Source of the DNA: SAR92 bacterium MED-G29
GTDB taxonomy: Bacteria > Pseudomonadota > Gammaproteobacteria > Pseudomonadales > Porticoccaceae
DNA: 54,916 nt
Assembly (NCBI GenBank): GCA_002457245.1
Contig: NTJY01000003.1
Span: 1 to 54,916 of the forward strand
Direction: 5' to 3'
Shown here: piece after piece, positions 9,539 to 18,377 of the stretch
How positions within the stretch are numbered: position 1 is the stretch's first letter
How the letters are laid out: every line of letters starts with the position of its first letter
Notes under the pieces: generated by a model
What the model was told of the DNA's origin: nothing
Seen by the model: the letters and a program-made list of their open reading frames with translations, nothing else
Database searches by the model: none
Translations under genes and position numbers: made by a program

Positions 9539-10858
9539 ATGGCGAAACCTGGCGGTATGCCTGTGGGCAATCAAAAAGGACTGGGCGAGCTTTGGTCTCG
9601 ACTTCGCTTTTTGTTTATGGCTATTATTATCTACCGAATTGGTACCCACATTCCTGTGCCAGGATTCGATCCGGACCGATTGGCGGAGTTATTTAATCAG
9701 AACCAAGGTACCTTCTTAGGGCTGTTTAATATGTTCTCCGGTGGGGCGTTGGAGAGATTATCAATCCTAGCTCTTGGCGTCATGCCTTACATTTCTGCGT
9801 CAATTATTATGCAGCTACTATCGGCTACTGTTCCAAGTTTAGAGCAACTCAAGAAAGAGGGTGATAGCGGCCGGCGAACCATTAATCGATACACTCGCTA
9901 TGGAACTGTTCTTCTTGCCACGATTCAAGGGAGTGCAATGGCTGTGGGGTTCGGTTCCCAAGGGCTTGCCTATGAGGTAACTCCGATGTTCTATGCAGTT
10001 GCGATCTCCTCCTTGGTTGCTGGTGCAGTCTTCTTAATGTGGTTGGGCGAGCAAATTACCGAACGGGGAATAGGCAACGGAATTTCTATGCTTATTTTTG
10101 CTGGGATTGTCGCTGGAATGCCAGGTGCCGCGGGGCAGGCGCTCGAGTCAGCAAGGCAGGGTGATCTGAACCCACTAATGCTGCTGTTTGTGCTCATTAT
10201 CGGTGTTGCGGTTGTGTACTTCGTCGTCTTTATTGAAAGAGGCCAGCGTAGACTCACCGTTAACTACGCTCAAAGACAAGGGCGGCAAGCTTATAATGCT
10301 CAAACGTCCCATCTTCCTTTGAAAGTTAATATGGCAGGGGTAATTCCGGCAATTTTTGCAAGTAGTTTGTTATTATTTCCAACTTCTATCAGCACATGGT
10401 TCGGTCAGGGTGTTAACGCGCCAGAATGGCTTCAAGATGTAGCCTTGTTGATCGGTCCAGGGCAACCTTTATACATTTTGCTTTTTTCAAGTTTAATTAT
10501 ATTCTTCAGCTTCTTCTACACTGCCTTGATGTATAACCCGCGAGAAGTGGCTGATAATTTAAAGAAGGGTGGTGCGTTCCTGCCAGGGATCCGTCCCGGA
10601 GAGAATACTGCCAAATATATTGACAGTGTTACTACGAGACTAACATTGATTGGAGGTGTTTATATTACCTTGATCTGTCTCATGCCACAGTTTTTGAATG
10701 TGTATTTTAATGTACCATTTTATTTAGGTGGGACATCGCTGTTAATTGCAGTTGTTGTGACAATGGATTTTATGGCGCAGGTTCAGTCACATATTCAGTC
10801 AAAGCAATATGATTCGCTTATGAAAAAGGCAAACCTAAAAAACGTTGGCCGAAGATAG
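9539..10858 (+). CDS. secY: Preprotein translocase channel subunit SecY
   Basis: SecY is the ten-helix inner-membrane channel for Sec export and membrane protein insertion; it acts with SecE, SecG and SecA. The 439-residue protein (E. coli 443) starts [19 protein letters not shown]. It shows regularly spaced hydrophobic segments and the signatures [19 protein letters not shown] (around residue 180) and [19 protein letters not shown] (around 345). It lies between rplO and rpmJ. The adjacent T2SS downstream at 33.7 kb depends on this export route. Confidence 0.97.
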   Translation: MAKPGGMPVGNQKGLGELWSRLRFLFMAIIIYRIGTHIPVPGFDPDRLAELFNQNQGTFLGLFNMFSGGALERLSILALGVMPYISASIIMQLLSATVPSLEQLKKEGDSGRRTINRYTRYGTVLLATIQGSAMAVGFGSQGLAYEVTPMFYAVAISSLVAGAVFLMWLGEQITERGIGNGISMLIFAGIVAGMPGAAGQALESARQGDLNPLMLLFVLIIGVAVVYFVVFIERGQRRLTVNYAQRQGRQAYNAQTSHLPLKVNMAGVIPAIFASSLLLFPTSISTWFGQGVNAPEWLQDVALLIGPGQPLYILLFSSLIIFFSFFYTALMYNPREVADNLKKGGAFLPGIRPGENTAKYIDSVTTRLTLIGGVYITLICLMPQFLNVYFNVPFYLGGTSLLIAVVVTMDFMAQVQSHIQSKQYDSLMKKANLKNVGRR

Positions 10859-10870
10859 AGAGGTTATTTT

Positions 10871-10996
10871 ATGAAAGTTGTTAAATCACTCAAGAGTGCT
10901 AAAAACAGAAGCCCAGATTGTAAGGTTGTAAAGCGCCGTGGACGTGTATATGTCATTTGTAAATCAAATCCTCGATTTAAAGCAGTACAAAAGTAA
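10871..10996 (+). CDS. rpmJ: 50S ribosomal protein L36, zinc-independent type
   Basis: This 41-codon gene was read directly from the sequence 12 bases after secY. The product begins [17 protein letters not shown] and continues with [16 protein letters not shown]. It resembles the alternative E. coli L36 paralogue (YkgO type), not the usual operonic one. Zinc-binding L36 has a CxxC pair, a third Cys and a His. Here only C17 and C30 remain; the first Cys and the His (F36) are replaced, and the N-terminal part is longer by about three residues. It occupies the normal rpmJ slot at the end of the spc segment, so it is probably the only or main L36. Confidence 0.93.
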   Translation: MKVVKSLKSAKNRSPDCKVVKRRGRVYVICKSNPRFKAVQK

Positions 10997-11000
10997 TTTT

Positions 11001-11029
11001 GTGGTTCGTATTAAATGATATCGGACCAC
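11001..11029 (+). terminator. Possible attenuator hairpin after rpmJ
   Basis: gtggttcg (11001-11008) can pair with cggaccac (11022-11029), 8 bp with one G-U, around a 13-base loop. Only three T residues follow, so it is a weak terminator at best. It sits between the spc segment and the new promoter for rpsM. Partial termination or 3'-end protection are both possible. Confidence 0.35.
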
Positions 11030-11058
11030 TTTAGAAACAAGCGATAGAGACAATCTAG

Positions 11059-11087
11059 TTGATTTTTGACAGATCAATCGGTATTCT
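11059..11087 (+). promoter_or_regulatory. Promoter of the alpha (rpsM-rplQ) segment
   Basis: TTGATT (11059-11064) and TATTCT (11082-11087) are spaced by 17 bases and followed by a GC-rich discriminator (accgcgcc), as at the S10 promoter. A tempting TTGACA at 11066-11071 is only 10 bases from this -10 and has no partner at 16-18 bases. This promoter would give the rpsM-rpsK-rpsD-rpoA-rplQ genes extra transcription in addition to readthrough. Confidence 0.65.
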
Positions 11088-11108
11088 ACCGCGCCTTTTT
11101 GCAGTGTT

Positions 11109-11148
11109 GATGCTTGTTGTCAAAGCATCGGTTAAACCCTTAGTTTAA
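11109..11148 (+). promoter_or_regulatory. Structured leader of the alpha operon
   Basis: Two adjacent hairpins stand just before the rpsM ribosome-binding site: gatgctt/aagcatc (7 bp, 7-base loop, 11109-11129) and ttaaac/gtttaa (6 bp, 5-base loop, 11132-11148). In E. coli the alpha-operon leader folds into a pseudoknot bound by S4, encoded by rpsD in the same operon. The position fits that role; equivalence is inferred and I have not shown a pseudoknot. Confidence 0.5.
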
Positions 11149-11162
11149 GTGGAGTAAAGTTA

Positions 11163-11519
11163 ATGGCCCGTATTGCCGGAGTCAATATACCTGATAACAA
11201 ACACACCGTTATTTCGCTGACGTATGTTTTTGGTATCGGGCGTCCAACTGCCAAGAAAATTTGTGCGGATGTGGGCATAGCAGAAGATACTAAAATTTCT
11301 GCATTAGATGAAGGTCAGCTTGATAAACTTCGTGCCGCTGTTGGGCAAAATGAAGTAGAGGGTGACCTCCGTAGAGAGTCCAGTATGAATATCAAGAGAT
11401 TGATGGATCTCGGATGCTACAGAGGGCTTCGCCATCGACGTAACATGCCGTTACGTGGGCAACGCACTAAGACTAACGCGCGCACCCGGAAGGGTCCAAA
11501 GCGCCCGATTAAACGATAA
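11163..11519 (+). CDS. rpsM: 30S ribosomal protein S13
   Basis: S13 lies in the 30S head, contacting P-site tRNA through its basic tail and the 50S subunit through bridge B1. The 118-residue protein (E. coli 118) starts [19 protein letters not shown] and has the helix-turn region [11 protein letters not shown]. It ends with the characteristic [20 protein letters not shown] and a Lys/Arg tail. ATG 11163 follows gtggag by about 8 bases. It is the first gene of the alpha segment. Confidence 0.97.
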   Translation: MARIAGVNIPDNKHTVISLTYVFGIGRPTAKKICADVGIAEDTKISALDEGQLDKLRAAVGQNEVEGDLRRESSMNIKRLMDLGCYRGLRHRRNMPLRGQRTKTNARTRKGPKRPIKR

Positions 11520-11535
11520 TTAGGATCGGATTATA

Positions 11536-11928
11536 ATGGCAAAAGCAGCGACTAAAACGACTAGAAAAAAGGTCAAAAAAACGGTGATAGATGGTGTAGC
11601 TCACATCTACGCATCTTTTAATAACACGATTGTTACGATCACGGACCGTCAAGGCAACACCCTTTCATGGGCGACCTCCGGTGGGTCAGGATTTCGTGGA
11701 TCTAGAAAAAGTACTCCTTTTGCTGCACAGGTTGCTGCGGAGCGTGCAGGTGAAGCCGCCAAAGACTTTGGGCTACAAAATCTTGACGTACAAGTTAAGG
11801 GTCCCGGCCCTGGACGGGAATCTGCCGTTCGAGCTCTGAATAATGCTGGGTATAAAATAACTAATATTTTGGATGTGACTCCTGTTCCACATAATGGATG
11901 TCGACCTCCTAAAAAGCGACGTGTGTGA
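11536..11928 (+). CDS. rpsK: 30S ribosomal protein S11
   Basis: S11 forms part of the 30S platform near the mRNA exit. The 130-residue product has [20 protein letters not shown] at about residues 18-37 and the C-terminal [16 protein letters not shown] and [18 protein letters not shown] motifs, identical in arrangement to E. coli S11 (129 residues). The Asn of the NNAG-type region is isomerised in some species; nothing unusual is seen here. It is 12 bases from rpsD. Confidence 0.97.
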   Translation: MAKAATKTTRKKVKKTVIDGVAHIYASFNNTIVTITDRQGNTLSWATSGGSGFRGSRKSTPFAAQVAAERAGEAAKDFGLQNLDVQVKGPGPGRESAVRALNNAGYKITNILDVTPVPHNGCRPPKKRRV

Positions 11929-11940
11929 GAGAGGACGATA

Positions 11941-12561
11941 ATGGCTAGATATCTTGGACCAACCTGTAAATTGTCCCGGCGTGAAGGGACAGATTTATTT
12001 CTTAAAAGTGGCGTCAGGCCGCTTGAGTCTAAATGCCGCGCGGAAAGTGCGCCAGGGCAACATGGCCAGCGTAGAGGAAGACTCTCGGACTATGGCGTGC
12101 AATTAAGGGAGAAGCAGAAGGTTCGCCGTATCTACGGTGTTCTTGAGAAACAGTTCAGTAACTACTACAAGTCTGCTGCTCGCCTTAGGGGAAATACTGG
12201 TGAGAATCTTTTAGTACTCCTTGAGTCTAGACTCGACAACGTAGTCTATCGCATGGGCTTTGGATCGACTCGAGCGGAGTCTCGTCAGCTAGTTGCTCAT
12301 AATGCTATCTTGGTCAATGGCCAAAAGGTAAATATTGCATCCTTCCAAGTTAAAGAGGGAGATGTTGTAGGCCTGCGTGAAAAATCAAAAAAACAGCTTC
12401 GCGTCCAGACTGCAATGCAGTTGGCGTCTCAGCGTGGAGATGTAGAGTGGATGAACGTAGATGCCAATAAGATGGAAGGGACTCTCATGAGAAATCCAGA
12501 TCGTGACGATCTTCCTGCTGAGATCAATGAAAATTTGATCGTTGAACTTTACTCCAAATAA
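11941..12561 (+). CDS. rpsD: 30S ribosomal protein S4
   Basis: S4 starts assembly of the 30S body and, in E. coli, represses the alpha operon. The 206-residue product (E. coli 206) starts [20 protein letters not shown]. It has the S4 RNA-binding domain with [20 protein letters not shown] around residue 100 and ends in [10 protein letters not shown]. It is the non-zinc form, lacking the N-terminal Cys4 cluster of Gram-positive S4. Its leader at 11109-11148 is a candidate target for its own regulation. Confidence 0.97.
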   Translation: MARYLGPTCKLSRREGTDLFLKSGVRPLESKCRAESAPGQHGQRRGRLSDYGVQLREKQKVRRIYGVLEKQFSNYYKSAARLRGNTGENLLVLLESRLDNVVYRMGFGSTRAESRQLVAHNAILVNGQKVNIASFQVKEGDVVGLREKSKKQLRVQTAMQLASQRGDVEWMNVDANKMEGTLMRNPDRDDLPAEINENLIVELYSK

Positions 12562-12588
12562 TCTCTGCCAGCCCCTACAGGTAATAAT

Positions 12589-13584
12589 ATGCAAAATTCT
12601 GCGACTGAAATGCTTACACCGCGAAACATCGATGTAACGTCTTACGATTCAACACATGCTAAGGTTGTTCTAGAGCCTCTCGAGAGAGGATTTGGACACA
12701 CTTTAGGGAACGCGCTGCGACGCATATTGCTCTCTTCTATGACGGGATGCGCTATCGTAGAGGTTGAGATTGACGGTGTTGAGCACGAATATAGTACTAT
12801 TGAGGGAATCCAGGAAGATGTTATGGAGATCCTTCTAAATCTCAAGGGTGTTGCAGTAGTCATGGAAGGAAGAGACGAAACTACTGTTACTCTGAACGCT
12901 CAAGGGCCTGGCGTCGTGACTGCAGGTGATATTGAGTGTGACAGTCACCTAGAGGTAGTCAATCCAGACCATGTGATTGCTACAATTGCTGGTAAGACAT
13001 CCCTTAATATGCAATTGCGAGTTGTCCGTGGGAGAGGTTATCAACCATCTGATTCCCGTGTTAATGATGAAGATAACCGGACAATAGGCCGTTTACAGCT
13101 AGATGCTTCATTTAGCCCAATCTTCAAGGTTTCTTATAGCGTAGATAATGCTCGGGTTGAAAATCGTACAGATTTAGATAAGTTAATTTTAGAGCTTGAG
13201 ACCAATGGAACTATAGATCCAGAAGAGTCGATTCGTCGCGCGGCAACTATTTTGCAACAGCAAATGGCTGTCTTTGTGGATCTTCAAGGGGAGACGATGG
13301 CAGAGCCAGAGGAAAAGGAAGAAGAAATTGATCCTATCCTTCTTCGCCCCGTTGACGATTTAGAGCTAACTGTTCGTTCGGCAAACTGTCTAAAGGCAGA
13401 GAGTATTTACTATATCGGTGATCTTATTCAGCGAACTGAGGTAGAGTTATTGAAGACACCAAACCTTGGAAAGAAATCATTGACCGAAATCAAAGATGTT
13501 CTGGCATCCAGGGGGTTGTCCTTGGGGATGCGGTTAGAGAATTGGCCTCCAGCCAGTATTAAAAGCGATCGAGAGCTAAGCTAA
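12589..13584 (+). CDS. rpoA: RNA polymerase alpha subunit
   Basis: Alpha dimerises to start RNA polymerase assembly, and its C-terminal domain binds UP elements and activators. The 331-residue protein (E. coli 329) has the N-terminal dimerisation segment [20 protein letters not shown] at about residues 28-47 and a Glu-rich linker. The CTD has [18 protein letters not shown] and [20 protein letters not shown]. The CTD Arg and Asn that touch DNA in E. coli (VRSAN) and the GKKS turn are present. It sits between rpsD and rplQ. Confidence 0.98.
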   Translation: MQNSATEMLTPRNIDVTSYDSTHAKVVLEPLERGFGHTLGNALRRILLSSMTGCAIVEVEIDGVEHEYSTIEGIQEDVMEILLNLKGVAVVMEGRDETTVTLNAQGPGVVTAGDIECDSHLEVVNPDHVIATIAGKTSLNMQLRVVRGRGYQPSDSRVNDEDNRTIGRLQLDASFSPIFKVSYSVDNARVENRTDLDKLILELETNGTIDPEESIRRAATILQQQMAVFVDLQGETMAEPEEKEEEIDPILLRPVDDLELTVRSANCLKAESIYYIGDLIQRTEVELLKTPNLGKKSLTEIKDVLASRGLSLGMRLENWPPASIKSDRELS

Positions 13585-13638
13585 CTAAACTACTACAAAA
13601 ATTTTTGCTAATTTAGTAAAGAATTAAGGAAGAGAATC

Positions 13639-14037
13639 ATGCGTCATCGATACAGTGGCCGCAAATTAAATAAAACAGGGCCTCATAAGAGGGCTATGTT
13701 TCGCAACATGACTGCCTCTTTGGTAGAGCATGAGCTAATTAAAACCACTCTGCCAAAGGCTAAAGAACTGCGTAGTTTCGCAGAGCCTTTGATAACACTT
13801 TCCAAACAGGATAACGTTGCTAATCGCAGACTGGCGTTTGATCGTTTACGTAACAAAGAGACGGTAGCAAAATTGTTTACCGATCTAGGACCGCGTTATC
13901 AAGAGAGGCCAGGGGGTTATGTTCGTATATTAAAGTGTGGTTATCGAACAGGGGATAAAGCGCCTATGGCATATGTCGAGTTAGTGGGGCGTGAGATTGT
14001 GGAGACTGAAGAAGAGTTGGTGGAAGCTGTTGAGTAG
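13639..14037 (+). CDS. rplQ: 50S ribosomal protein L17
   Basis: The 132-residue protein starts [20 protein letters not shown] and contains [20 protein letters not shown] and [20 protein letters not shown], the standard L17 motifs. E. coli L17 has 127 residues; the extra length is an acidic tail ending EEELVEAVE. It is the last gene of the ribosomal super-operon and is followed 26 bases later by a strong terminator. Confidence 0.97.
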   Translation: MRHRYSGRKLNKTGPHKRAMFRNMTASLVEHELIKTTLPKAKELRSFAEPLITLSKQDNVANRRLAFDRLRNKETVAKLFTDLGPRYQERPGGYVRILKCGYRTGDKAPMAYVELVGREIVETEEELVEAVE

Positions 14038-14060
14038 CTAAGCGTGGTTGTCATTTTAAT

Positions 14061-14092
14061 AAGGCCAAGTAACCATGTTACTTGGCTTTTTT
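14061..14092. terminator. Bidirectional terminator between rplQ and apaH
   Basis: gccaagtaa (14064-14072) pairs perfectly with ttacttggc (14078-14086) around a 5-base loop, with flanking A/T pairs. T-runs follow on both strands (ttttttatt on plus; aa-rich on the left gives weaker Ts on minus). It separates the convergent rplQ and apaH, whose stop codon begins only a few bases further on. Confidence 0.9.
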
Positions 14093-14096
14093 ATTA

Positions 14097-14900
14097 TTAG
14101 GGAGATATTTTGTAGTCCGTATACTCTTCATTATTAAGGTTCATTACTCTCATGGGCCCTCCCCAAATACATCCAGTGTCTAAAGCAAACAAATTTTCTC
14201 CGCAATTCATACCTTTGAGCGCTGCCCAGTGGCCAAAGACTATTTTGCTTTGTGCACTTCTTCTAGCACCCCAAGCAAACCATGCCTTATAGGGGAAATT
14301 AGCACTTATTGAGTTCTTATTTTGTAAATCTAACTGGCCAACTTCGGTACAAAATCTCATACGTGTAAAGTAATTCGTAATCAATCTGAGTCGATCGGTA
14401 CCTTTTAAAGTGGAGTCCCAAATACTTGGTTCGTTTCCATACATGTGTGTAAAAAACTCCCCAGATTGCTCAGATAATAAAGCTGATTGAACTTCCTTTG
14501 CCAGTAGTTCTGCTTGATTTAAATCCCACTGAGGAGGGATACCAGCATGGACGATCGTGTATTCTCCGATGTTGAGCAGAAGAGGATGTTGTTGTAGCCA
14601 GTCTAATAATATTTGAGCATCTGAGGCTTTCAAAATATCGTGTAGTGTATCTTTTGATGTAGGACTTTTTACGCCTTTAGCGATCGCCAACAGATGCAAA
14701 TCATGGTTACCTAGAACCATTTGAAACGACTTTCCCAAACTTTTACAAAACCGCAGTGTTTCAAGGGATTTCGGACCTCGGTTTACAATATCACCAGCGG
14801 CAATTAAGTTATCCGTATCTGGGTTAAATCGGACTTGTTTGAGCAAACCAATCAACTCATCGAAGCAACCTTGAATATCTCCTACTACATAATCCGTCAT
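14097..14900 (-). CDS. apaH: Symmetrical Ap4A hydrolase
   Basis: ApaH cleaves Ap4A to two ADP, removes Np4-type RNA caps in E. coli, and influences stress and heat responses. The 267-residue protein has the calcineurin-like metallophosphatase motifs in order: GDIQGCFDE near residue 7, GDIVNRGP near 37, GNHDLHLLAIAKG near 64, and a late histidine motif (VFGHWAAL). E. coli ApaH is 280 residues. It is the last gene of the lptD-surA-pdxA-rsmA-apaG-apaH unit and directly abuts the apaG stop. Confidence 0.95.
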   Translation of the reverse strand: MTDYVVGDIQGCFDELIGLLKQVRFNPDTDNLIAAGDIVNRGPKSLETLRFCKSLGKSFQMVLGNHDLHLLAIAKGVKSPTSKDTLHDILKASDAQILLDWLQQHPLLLNIGEYTIVHAGIPPQWDLNQAELLAKEVQSALLSEQSGEFFTHMYGNEPSIWDSTLKGTDRLRLITNYFTRMRFCTEVGQLDLQNKNSISANFPYKAWFAWGARRSAQSKIVFGHWAALKGMNCGENLFALDTGCIWGGPMRVMNLNNEEYTDYKISP

Positions 14901-15281
14901 TTAGTGCACCGCATTTGGAACTGATAGAAGGAAAGGCTCAATCCTTACATCAAGAGTTTCTCCATTATTATCAATCATACTGTAACTGCCTTGCATGGTT
15001 CCTATCGGTGTTTTTAGAATTACTCCACTAGTATATTCATAGGACATCCCAGGTTTGATTAGTGGTTGCTGTCCAATCACTCCAGAACCATGGACTTCCT
15101 CTCTTTCTTGGTTACCATCAATAATGATCCAATGTCTCGTGAGTAGTTGAGCTGCAAAGCCACCCATATTGCTAATAGTAACGTGATAAGCAAATGCGTA
15201 TTGCTTCTTTTCGGGCGATGACTGCTGTTTTAAATACTTTGTGGCTATATTTACGTGTATCGCTTCATTAGAAAACGTCAT
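14901..15281 (-). CDS. apaG: ApaG family protein
   Basis: The 126-residue protein matches ApaG (DUF525), a fibronectin-III-like beta-sandwich of about 125 residues. Recognisable segments are YHVTISNMG, LTRHWIIIDGNQEREEVHGSG and PIGTMQGSYSM. The biochemical role is not settled; homologues are linked to metal ion phenotypes and polyphosphate-like ligands. The gene overlaps rsmA by four bases (ATGA) and touches apaH, so the three are almost certainly co-translated, as in E. coli ksgA-apaG-apaH. Confidence 0.94.
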   Translation of the reverse strand: MTFSNEAIHVNIATKYLKQQSSPEKKQYAFAYHVTISNMGGFAAQLLTRHWIIIDGNQEREEVHGSGVIGQQPLIKPGMSYEYTSGVILKTPIGTMQGSYSMIDNNGETLDVRIEPFLLSVPNAVH

Positions 15282-16078
15282 AAATCTTTATCTTTAAGTT
15301 GGTTAATAATATTTGTTATATCCACAAAGTCCCTGATACTTAGTTCTTCAGGTCTCGAGGTTAGATCAATCACTTGGCCTATCGACGATGAATAACTGTC
15401 ATATGGTCTTAAGCAATTACGGAGGGTTTTTCGGCGTTGTTGAAAACATAATTTTACTATTGTGCTAAGTAGAATCTCGTCAGAGGCGATAAAGGGCTTC
15501 TGTGAATAAGGCTTGAGACGAACTACAGCCGACTGTACCTTGGGGGCAGGGCTAAATGATTCTGGAGGTACAGGAATTAACGGCATCACACGACAATTAT
15601 ATTGAATCATTACAGATAGTCTTCCGTAACTCTTTTCTCCAGGTATTGCGTTCATTCGATCAACAACTTCTCGCTGAAGCATGAAATGCATGTCTTGGAT
15701 CAAATGTCCGACAGTGAGTAAATGAAATAGGAGAGGCGTTGAAATATTATATGGAAGATTTCCAACAAGGCGTAGTTTTCTGCCATCATAAAATTGTGAA
15801 AAATCGGTTTTTAAGGCGTCCATATTGGAAATTTTAAGATCCTGAAGGTCGATAAAATTATTCTTTAGTATTTCTATTAAATCTCTATCTAGCTCTATCA
15901 AAGACATTTTTGGGCAAAGTTTCACAAGGTGTTTTGTTATAGCGCCAGTACCAGGACCTATTTCAATGAGGTTGTCATTTGAATTAGCGCCAATTGCTGA
16001 AACAATTTGATCTATTATTTGTTGATCTACTAAAAAATTTTGACCAAATCTTTTTCTCGGCTTATGAGAAATGGTCAC
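15278..16078 (-). CDS. rsmA: 16S rRNA (adenine1518/1519-N6) dimethyltransferase
   Basis: RsmA (KsgA) dimethylates two adenines in helix 45 of 16S rRNA, a late 30S checkpoint. The 266-residue protein has the start KPRKRFGQNFLVD, the SAM-binding motif LIEIGPGTGAITKHL at about residues 37-51, ELDRDLIE for the ribose contact, and the catalytic NLPYNIS near residue 106. The length is normal (E. coli 273). It overlaps pdxA and apaG by four bases on each side. Confidence 0.96.
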   Translation of the reverse strand: MTISHKPRKRFGQNFLVDQQIIDQIVSAIGANSNDNLIEIGPGTGAITKHLVKLCPKMSLIELDRDLIEILKNNFIDLQDLKISNMDALKTDFSQFYDGRKLRLVGNLPYNISTPLLFHLLTVGHLIQDMHFMLQREVVDRMNAIPGEKSYGRLSVMIQYNCRVMPLIPVPPESFSPAPKVQSAVVRLKPYSQKPFIASDEILLSTIVKLCFQQRRKTLRNCLRPYDSYSSSIGQVIDLTSRPEELSIRDFVDITNIINQLKDKDL

Positions 16079-17049
16079 TTCCTAGTAGCCATGTGACTTG
16101 CGACGTTAATTGCAGTTTTCAGGCTACCATAATCAGCCAGTCCCGACCCCGCAATATCTAAGGCGGTGCCGTGGTCCACGGATGTTCTTATGATTGGCAG
16201 TCCAAGTGTAATATTGGCAGCTTTGCCAAAACCTTGACTTTTTAGAACTGGTAATCCTTGGTCATGAAACATTGTTAAGACTGCATCTGCGGAGGTAAGA
16301 TATTTCGGTGTAAATAACGTATCTGCCGGAATAGGTCCAATAAGATTCATACCTAGAAGGTTTAATTCTTCGATGACAGGTTGTATAACCTTAATTTCTT
16401 CATCCCCTAAATGACCATTCTCTCCCGCGTGAGGGTTAAGGCCGCTAACGAAAATTTGTGGATTCTCAATACCAAATTTTTGCTGTAAGTCTTTATATAA
16501 AATATTTATAACGTTTGTCAGAAGCTCTTTATTAATAGAGCCGGCTACTTCCTTTAAGGGGAGATGTGTTGTAACCAATGCAACACGAAGATGCTCTGTA
16601 GCAAGCATCATAACCACTGATTCAACACCAGTTATTTTTGCCAAGTACTCTGTATGGCCTCTGAATTGAAATCCGGCTTCCGCTATTACAGATTTTTGAA
16701 CGGGCCCAGTGACCATAGCTTGGCAGAATCCAGAGCTACAAGCTTCAACAGCTTTATCTAAACATTCGAGAACATAGTCTGAATTTGATGGATCTAAAAT
16801 TCCAGCGCGGGACTTAGAAGATGCGCGGACTGGCATTATAGAGATTTCACCCGACTTACATCCAGTATAGTTTGAGCTGACATCCTTTAGTTTTAAAGGA
16901 AGATTCAGCAATTTAGCCCTAGCTTTTAAAATATCAGGATCTGCAAAGACAATAATTTGTTCTTGTCGCTCAGCTTGGGCAAGCTGAATAGTAATGTCGG
17001 GCCCTACACCCGCCGGTTCACCGGGTGTCAGTGCCAAATTTAAGCTCAT
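16075..17049 (-). CDS. pdxA: 4-hydroxythreonine-4-phosphate dehydrogenase
   Basis: PdxA oxidises 4-phosphohydroxy-L-threonine in the DXP-dependent route to pyridoxal phosphate. The 324-residue protein (E. coli 329) shows LTPGEPAGVGPDI at the start, the metal-binding histidine in GHTEYLAKITG (H132), PHAGENGHLG near 208, and MFHDQGLPVLK near 262. All three metal-binding His motifs are intact. It overlaps surA and rsmA by four bases. This linkage (lptD-surA-pdxA-rsmA) is conserved in Gammaproteobacteria. Confidence 0.96.
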   Translation of the reverse strand: MSLNLALTPGEPAGVGPDITIQLAQAERQEQIIVFADPDILKARAKLLNLPLKLKDVSSNYTGCKSGEISIMPVRASSKSRAGILDPSNSDYVLECLDKAVEACSSGFCQAMVTGPVQKSVIAEAGFQFRGHTEYLAKITGVESVVMMLATEHLRVALVTTHLPLKEVAGSINKELLTNVINILYKDLQQKFGIENPQIFVSGLNPHAGENGHLGDEEIKVIQPVIEELNLLGMNLIGPIPADTLFTPKYLTSADAVLTMFHDQGLPVLKSQGFGKAANITLGLPIIRTSVDHGTALDIAGSGLADYGSLKTAINVASHMATRK

Positions 17050-18377
17050 GAGGTTGGCGTCTCTTTTATCTCAATAAAAGCTTCATCTTTGATTTCTTGC
17101 AGCCATACCTGCAATTCTTCGTCATACTTTCGCTGTCTAAGCATATTCTGAGCTCGGTTACGAAGAATATCTTGACTGAAATCTTGTTCGCGCCGCTCAG
17201 TTACTTGCAGAATATGCCAGCCAAATTGAGAAGAGAATGGAGAACTAATATCACCAACAGCGATTGTATTCATAATTTCCTCAAACTCCGGCACAAACAT
17301 CCCGGGAGTTGACCATCCTAGTTCACCACCACTCAAACCTGAACCAGGATCTTCAGAAAATTCCTTCGCAAGAGCCGCAAAATCCTCTCCCTCTATGATC
17401 CGGTCTGCGAGTATTTTTAGTTGCTCAATAGTTGTTTTCTCGTCACGTATTTGATTCGGTTTGATTAGTATGTGTCTTGCAAAGTGCTGCTCAACTAGTT
17501 TCTTTTCACCGCCTCTTCGATCATAGACCTTTATAAGGTGGTATCCAGCACCACTGCGAATAGGTTTGGAGACATCTCCAATATCGAGCTGACCTACCGC
17601 CTGAATAAAAACGTCGGGTAATTGCGCCATATTCCTCCAACCAAGGTCTCCGCCTTGAAGAGCAGATTGATCCGCTGAATTTGCAATGGCTAACTCTCTA
17701 AAATCTTTTCCAGCCGTGGTTTGATTGAAAAGAAGAGTCGCACGTTCAAGAATTTCGTCAATTTCTATTCTACTGGATCCACTTGGGACAGATAATAAAA
17801 TCTGCCCTATGTTTACATCCGGAGACGTAACTGAGCGTCCTTCTTCTGAATTAAGATAATTATCGAGTTCTTGCTCACTAACTCGAATCCGACGCATAAC
17901 TTGGCCCTGCTGCACTCTCATAATTGTTAATTCATTACGAATTTCTTCTCGCACAACATTAATCGTCGATCCCTGAAGTTTGATCTGCTCTATATACTGA
18001 TCAGTTGAAAGCTGATTGTTAGTCGCGACTCTTGCTATAGCCTGATTTAATTCTTCGTCGGATATTCTAACTCCTGCGTTATATCCCATTGTTAGTTGTA
18101 ATCTCTCCAAAATAAGTCTATCTAGTACTTGTTGCGTGAGAATATCCATGGGAGGTGCATTTGTACCGGATTGTGCAATCTGCAGACTAACTGAGGATAC
18201 TCGCTGATCAAGCTCGCTTTTAAGAACTACTCCGTCGTCTACGATAGCAACTATTTTATCTAGGACTTTAACTTGTGCTAGAGACATTTCAGTCATAAAT
18301 AAACCCAGGAATGCAATAGTAAAGGGAACCAACAACTTCTTATAAACTTTCAGCATATTCATAACCATAAATACCAT
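17046..18377 (-). CDS. surA: Periplasmic chaperone / peptidyl-prolyl isomerase SurA
   Basis: SurA escorts unfolded outer-membrane proteins, including LptD, to the BAM complex. The 443-residue reading frame has a signal peptide ending near ...EMSLAQ (about residue 35), the N-terminal chaperone domain, and two parvulin domains with QGGDLGWRNMAQLPDVF and SGGELGWSTPGMFVPEF. The start is uncertain. Four ATGs (18377, 18368, 18362, 18356) lie in a row, none with a clear ribosome-binding site; the longest overlaps the end of lptD by 38 bases. E. coli SurA is 428 residues, which favours one of the shorter starts. Confidence 0.94.
   Translation of the reverse strand: MVFMVMNMLKVYKKLLVPFTIAFLGLFMTEMSLAQVKVLDKIVAIVDDGVVLKSELDQRVSSVSLQIAQSGTNAPPMDILTQQVLDRLILERLQLTMGYNAGVRISDEELNQAIARVATNNQLSTDQYIEQIKLQGSTINVVREEIRNELTIMRVQQGQVMRRIRVSEQELDNYLNSEEGRSVTSPDVNIGQILLSVPSGSSRIEIDEILERATLLFNQTTAGKDFRELAIANSADQSALQGGDLGWRNMAQLPDVFIQAVGQLDIGDVSKPIRSGAGYHLIKVYDRRGGEKKLVEQHFARHILIKPNQIRDEKTTIEQLKILADRIIEGEDFAALAKEFSEDPGSGLSGGELGWSTPGMFVPEFEEIMNTIAVGDISSPFSSQFGWHILQVTERREQDFSQDILRNRAQNMLRQRKYDEELQVWLQEIKDEAFIEIKETPTS

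Noticed and set aside
9077..9649. 190-codon minus-strand frame over rplO
   Set aside because: It mirrors the Gly/Arg-rich codons of L15 and crosses into secY; no homology pattern or start signal.
11066..11071. TTGACA as -35 box of the rpsM promoter
   Set aside because: The nearest good -10 (TATTCT) is only 10 bases away and there is no -10-like hexamer at 16-18 bases; TTGATT at 11059 has the right spacing.
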